Source: Burkholderiaceae bacterium
Lineage (GTDB): Bacteria > Pseudomonadota > Gammaproteobacteria > Burkholderiales > Burkholderiaceae_F
Direction of reading: 5' to 3'
DNA: 55,603 bases
NCBI GenBank assembly: GCA_017646335.1
Contig: JAGCMT010000098.1
Coordinates: 1-55,603 of the forward strand
The notes under the pieces were generated by a model, which searched no databases, was not told the DNA's origin, and was given only the letters and a program-made list of their open reading frames with translations. Each line of letters opens with the position of its first letter. The stretch's first letter is position 1. Positions 52,601 through 55,603 of the stretch are shown here, piece by piece. A program made the position numbers and the translations under genes.

Positions 52601-53563
52601 ATGGTTCCTATGGTCCCGGATAATCTCATGGTCTTCACGGGCAATGCCAATCCGAAACTTGCCCAAGCAGTCGCCGACCACCTCGGCATCCCCCTCGGTA
52701 AAGCTACTGTCAGCCACTTCTCCGACGGCGAAGTTATGGTTGAAATCGGTGAAAAGGTTCGTGGTCACGACGTTTTCATCGTTCAAAGCACCTGCACCCC
52801 GACGAACGACAATCTCATGGAATTGATGATCATGGTCGACGCTTTGCGCCGTGCCTCTGCTCGTCGTATCACGGCTGTTGTGCCGTACTACGGCTATGCA
52901 CGTCAAGACCGTCGTCCGCGTTCCATCCGCGTGGCAATTTCTGCTCGTGTGGTTGCTGACATGTTGCAATCCGTTGGCGTCGACCGCGTTTTGACGATGG
53001 ACTTGCATGCAGACCAAATCCAAGGTTTCTTCAACATCCCGGTCGATAACATTTACGCCACGCCGATTCTTTATAAGGAATTGTTGAGCCGTAACTACGA
53101 AAACATGATCGTCGTCTCCCCGGATATGGGTGGCGTGGTCCGTGCTCGTGCAATGGCTAAGGCATTGTCTTGCGACATGGCTATCATCGACAAGCGCCGT
53201 CCGCGCGCTAACGTCGCTGAAGTGATGAACTTGATCGGTGACGTCAATGGTCGTACGTGTATCATCACCGACGACATGGTTGACACGGCCGGTACGCTCT
53301 GCAATGCAGCTAAGGCATTGAAGGAACGTGGCGCTATCAAGGTTTGTGCATACATCACGCACCCGGTTCTCTCCGGTCCGGCTATTGAGCGTATCTCTAA
53401 CTCCGAACTCGACGAATTGATCGTGACGGATACGATCCCGTTGACGGAAGCCGCTCAAAACTGCCCGAAGATCACGCAAGTCTCCGCTGCTGGCTTGTTC
53501 GGTGAGTCTATCTCCCGTATCGCCCGCGAAGAGTCTGTGAGCGCATTGTTCGAAGGCTTCTAA
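52601..53563 (+). CDS. prs: Ribose-phosphate pyrophosphokinase
   Basis: Makes PRPP from ribose-5-phosphate and ATP, feeding nucleotide synthesis, including the OPRT step found at 19.3 kb. The 320-aa protein has the N-terminal [27 protein letters not shown] (ATP loop), HADQIQGFF and the PRPP motif [14 protein letters not shown] (about residues 226-239). ATG 52601 gives a length near the family (315 in E. coli). Codons strongly biased as in translation genes. No strong ribosome site is seen. Confidence 0.97.
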   Translation: MVPMVPDNLMVFTGNANPKLAQAVADHLGIPLGKATVSHFSDGEVMVEIGEKVRGHDVFIVQSTCTPTNDNLMELMIMVDALRRASARRITAVVPYYGYARQDRRPRSIRVAISARVVADMLQSVGVDRVLTMDLHADQIQGFFNIPVDNIYATPILYKELLSRNYENMIVVSPDMGGVVRARAMAKALSCDMAIIDKRRPRANVAEVMNLIGDVNGRTCIITDDMVDTAGTLCNAAKALKERGAIKVCAYITHPVLSGPAIERISNSELDELIVTDTIPLTEAAQNCPKITQVSAAGLFGESISRIAREESVSALFEGF

Positions 53564-53580
53564 TCCAGGCTTTTTAGCAG

Positions 53581-53620
53581 ATAAGTCCTTGTTTGAAAAA
53601 ACAAGGACTTATTTTCTTTT
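53581..53620 (+). terminator. Terminator of prs
   Basis: A 14-bp perfect stem ATAAGTCCTTGTTT/AAACAAGGACTTAT with a GAAA loop is followed by TTTCTTTT. Confidence 0.93.
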
Positions 53621-53625
53621 GGGTC

Positions 53626-53653
53626 TCGACATTCGACACGAAATGTGTACAAT
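53626..53653 (+). promoter_or_regulatory. Promoter of rplY
   Basis: TCGACA (-35, 53626-53631) and TACAAT (-10, 53648-53653) each match the sigma-70 consensus in five of six positions and are 16 bp apart, placed just after the prs terminator. Confidence 0.65.
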
Positions 53654-53659
53654 GTCACC

Positions 53660-53800
53660 CTCACGAAGAAATACGTTAAATTGACGGGTTTCTTCTCGCA
53701 ATCGATTCGATTGCATTTTTATAGAACACCACAATTCGGTGTTCGCTCCTAGTGGATGGTCGCGTCCCGGGAGTCTTTTATTATTTTTGGAGTAATCTAA
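53660..53800 (+). promoter_or_regulatory. Structured 5' leader of rplY (possible L25 autoregulation site)
   Basis: About 140 nt of mRNA leader hold three hairpins in series: GAAGAAA/TTTCTTC (53665-53695), GCAATCG/CGATTGC (53698-53714) and GAACACC/GGTGTTC (53724-53744). None has a T tract. In E. coli, L25 represses its own mRNA through the 5' leader. A similar role here is inference. Confidence 0.5.
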
Positions 53801-54391
53801 ATGAAAATTATCGCCACCACGCGTCAAGTGCAAGGTACGGGTGCGAGCCGCCGCCTTCGCCGCGCTGACAAGTTGCCGGGTATCATCTACGGCGGCAAGT
53901 CTGCTGCAACGACCATCGAGCTCGAACACAATCCGATTTTCTACGCATTGCGTAAGGAAAAGTTCCACTCCTCGATCTTGACGATGGAATTGGACGGTAA
54001 GGAAGAACTCGTTGTGTTGCGCGCTTTCCAAATGCATCCGTACAAGCCGCAAGTTTTGCACATCGACTTCCAACGTATCGCTGCTGACGAACCGGTCGTG
54101 ATGAGCGTTCCGCTCCACTTCCACGGCGCAGAAAACAGCCCGGCTGTTAAGATCAGCAAGGGTTTGATCTCCCACGTTCGTTCCGCTATCGAAGTGTCCT
54201 GCTTGCCGAAGGATTTGCCGGAGTTCATCTCCGTTGACCTCTCCGGTTTGACGGCTCAATCCACGCTCCGCGTTTCCGACATCCAATTGCCGGAAGGCGT
54301 GCACGCTGTTGTCCACGGCAACGAAAACCCGGCCGTGATCTCCGTGATCACGAAGGGTGGCGCTGCTACGGCTGAAGCTGCTGCTGAATAA
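53801..54391 (+). CDS. rplY: 50S ribosomal protein L25 (CTC/TL5 form)
   Basis: Binds 5S rRNA. The 196-aa protein is the two-domain CTC type: an N-terminal L25 fold (residues about 1-90: RRADKLPGIIYGG, LHIDFQRI) and a C-terminal TL5-type beta domain (about 95-185: VPLHFHGAENSPAVKISKG, LPKDLPEFISVDLSGL), ending in an Ala/Glu-rich tail. GGAG lies 8 nt upstream. Gene order prs-rplY-pth is kept except for the radical SAM gene inserted on the other strand. Confidence 0.97.
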   Translation: MKIIATTRQVQGTGASRRLRRADKLPGIIYGGKSAATTIELEHNPIFYALRKEKFHSSILTMELDGKEELVVLRAFQMHPYKPQVLHIDFQRIAADEPVVMSVPLHFHGAENSPAVKISKGLISHVRSAIEVSCLPKDLPEFISVDLSGLTAQSTLRVSDIQLPEGVHAVVHGNENPAVISVITKGGAATAEAAAE

Positions 54392-54410
54392 TTTCGAGTT
54401 ATTCAAAAGA

Positions 54411-54443
54411 AAACGGGCGAACTTTCGGGTTCGCCCGTTTTTT
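54411..54443 (+). terminator. Terminator of rplY
   Basis: A 12-bp perfect stem AAACGGGCGAAC/GTTCGCCCGTTT followed by T's. The minus strand has A/T on the other side, so it may also serve the convergent radical SAM gene. Confidence 0.9.
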
Positions 54444-54457
54444 CATTCCGGCGTCGA

Positions 54458-55237
54458 TTAATACGACACGGTTACATCAAAACCCTCTTCACGCAAACGA
54501 GAAGCAATGCCATCAAGCTCTTCGTGCGTTGCCTTCATCAAATCCTTATCGGGCGTCTCTCGATCAATCGTATAAATCATCACCTTTTCCGGCGCGATGG
54601 TCTTTATCGCTTCCAACCAAGGCTCAACATACTGCGCCGTCGTATTATCGACATCACGCCCCAAAAAGTCCTTGCCCTTTAAAAACATGGTCTGAACCAT
54701 TACATGACCGTCAAAGCGCTTGAAAGCCTCAATTTGCTCGGCCACTCGATAGTAACTGCTTGGACGATTGACCCTTTCAATGTAGGCCTCATCAACCGTA
54801 TCCAACTTCAAAATATTATTGTCGACCTTGCAAAGGGCATCGAAAACGCGAGGCTTATGAATTTGGGTCCCGTTACTTAAAACACTGACCTTGGCCTCTG
54901 GAGCGTAACGGTCTCGAAGAGCAAGCACCCCCTCAATAATGTCCGCAAAGTGTGGATGTGCCGTCGGCTCCCCATTTCCGGCAAAGGTAATCACATCAGG
55001 AAGACGTCCCTGTTGGCGCATCTTCTCGAGAGTCATCTCCAATTCTGTAAAAACCGATTCCACTGTCGGCATCTTTTCATCGGTCTTTCGCTCTTTATTG
55101 AGACCGCACTCACAATACAGGCAATCAAAAGTACAAACCTTACCGCTTGCCGGCAACAAGTTAATACCCAAAGAAACGCCCAGTCGACGACTGATCACCG
55201 GACCAAAAATAGGAGATTCAAAAAGAATGGTGGACAT
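54458..55237 (-). CDS. Radical SAM protein (COG0731-like)
   Basis: Radical SAM enzyme of unknown substrate. The 259-aa protein has the [4Fe-4S]/SAM motif CTFDCLYC (CX3CX2C, about residues 34-41) preceded by SLGINLLPASGKV, the TFAGNGEPTAHP stretch (SAM-binding GNGEPT, about 84-95) and VSVLSNGTQ. It lacks an obvious auxiliary cluster domain; one extra Cys pair (ECGL) follows the motif. ATG 55237 follows AAGG; two ATGs a few codons upstream (55255 region) are possible. It sits on the minus strand between rplY and pth, breaking their usual run. Confidence 0.87.
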   Translation of the reverse strand: MSTILFESPIFGPVISRRLGVSLGINLLPASGKVCTFDCLYCECGLNKERKTDEKMPTVESVFTELEMTLEKMRQQGRLPDVITFAGNGEPTAHPHFADIIEGVLALRDRYAPEAKVSVLSNGTQIHKPRVFDALCKVDNNILKLDTVDEAYIERVNRPSSYYRVAEQIEAFKRFDGHVMVQTMFLKGKDFLGRDVDNTTAQYVEPWLEAIKTIAPEKVMIYTIDRETPDKDLMKATHEELDGIASRLREEGFDVTVSY

Positions 55238-55370
55238 AGGGAAGCCTTTCATCATTTTTGATGACTATATCACCAAGGCATGGTTTTTCGTCATTTCTCT
55301 TCGATACAAACGTAAAAAACGATAATATTGGGATACAATAACGTACTCATTTTTTTGACAAAACTTTACT

Positions 55371-55603
55371 ATGGCACAGATTCGTCTCATTGTCGGTTTA
55401 GGCAATATCGGCAGTGAATATGAAGACACGCGACACAATGCCGGTTTCTGGTTTGTGGACCAATTAGCTCGCCGTGAGAACACGTTCTTCCGAGAAGAAA
55501 AGAAATTCCAAGCCGAAGTCGCACGCGTTCGTTTAGCCGGTCAAGATGTTTGGTTGATGAAGCCGACAACTTACATGAACCGCTCCGGCTTGGCAGTCGT
55601 CGC
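55371..55603 (+). CDS. pth: Peptidyl-tRNA hydrolase, N-terminal part (cut by window end)
   Basis: Releases tRNA from stalled peptidyl-tRNA. The visible 77 codons read [27 protein letters not shown], with the catalytic His in TRHNAGF (about residue 22) and conserved Asn in GLGNIG, then [11 protein letters not shown] with the substrate Asn (about residue 70). The frame is open to the last base, so the C-terminal two-thirds lie outside. A TACAAT element near 55335 could be its -10. Confidence 0.95.
   Translation, partial: MAQIRLIVGLGNIGSEYEDTRHNAGFWFVDQLARRENTFFREEKKFQAEVARVRLAGQDVWLMKPTTYMNRSGLAVV

Noticed and set aside
1-55603. CRISPR arrays, insertion sequences, integrases or phage genes
   Set aside because: No periodic repeats, transposase or integrase motifs were seen; gene order is that of a core chromosome.

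Overview
The window is a gene-dense chromosomal stretch with no insertion sequence, prophage or CRISPR array. Gene content and order point to a betaproteobacterium of the Burkholderiales, most likely the gut family Sutterellaceae (Sutterella/Parasutterella-like). The basis is the lolB-ispE-tRNA-Gln-prs-rplY-pth order, a DUF502 gene upstream of aspS, the kdsD-kdsC-lptC-lptA-lptB-ptsN-rapZ cluster, a Tct-type tricarboxylate transporter, and a prominent fumarate system. The taxonomic call is inference from gene order and protein resemblance, not from a search.

Layout. 1-3.5 kb: a DcuA/DcuB C4-dicarboxylate transporter convergent with a class I iron-sulfur fumarase, together a fumarate/malate module. 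3.7-7.3 kb: galU, then apaH convergent with a tightly coupled yqgE-ruvX-plsC operon. 7.3-9.9 kb: a polar amino-acid ABC importer (binding protein, permease, ATPase) with a terminator-like hairpin after the binding-protein gene. 10-12.3 kb: a patatin-type outer-membrane phospholipase of the type Vd (PlpD) class. 12.4-17.2 kb: galE, then uvrA overlapping an rfbD-like reductase. 17.5-20 kb: ssb, followed by a short leader ORF, a terminator, an amidohydrolase and an orotate phosphoribosyltransferase, arranged like the UTP-sensing attenuators of enteric pyr genes.

20-23.2 kb: a TctC binding protein and a fused TctA-TctB permease. 23.2-29.7 kb: a MacA/MacB/TolC-type efflux operon that also ends with a periplasmic SsuA/TauA-like binding protein, divergent from an OmpR-family regulator whose receiver domain has lost key residues. 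29.8-34.5 kb: an EF-G paralogue, DUF502 and aspS. 34.5-38.4 kb: a double-BamE-like lipoprotein, an MFS carrier, and a mtnA-class II aldolase-small protein operon that looks like the DHAP shunt for methylthio/deoxyribose salvage. 38.5-42.8 kb: a Pat/acyl-CoA synthetase-like protein, an enoyl-CoA hydratase/isomerase and an orphan GlnQ-type ATPase.

42.9-48.1 kb: a continuous Kdo and LPS-transport operon (kdsD, kdsC, lptC, lptA, lptB) running into ptsN and rapZ, without the rpoN, hpf and hprK often found there. 48.1-55.6 kb: mutY, a large TPR protein, lolB, ispE, tRNA-Gln(UUG), prs, rplY with a structured leader, a radical SAM protein, and the start of pth cut by the window end.

The most interesting candidates are the pyrimidine leader/attenuator with its atypical amidohydrolase, the binding protein built into a MacAB-TolC operon with a pseudo-receiver regulator and phased half-sites, and the mtnA-aldolase pair.
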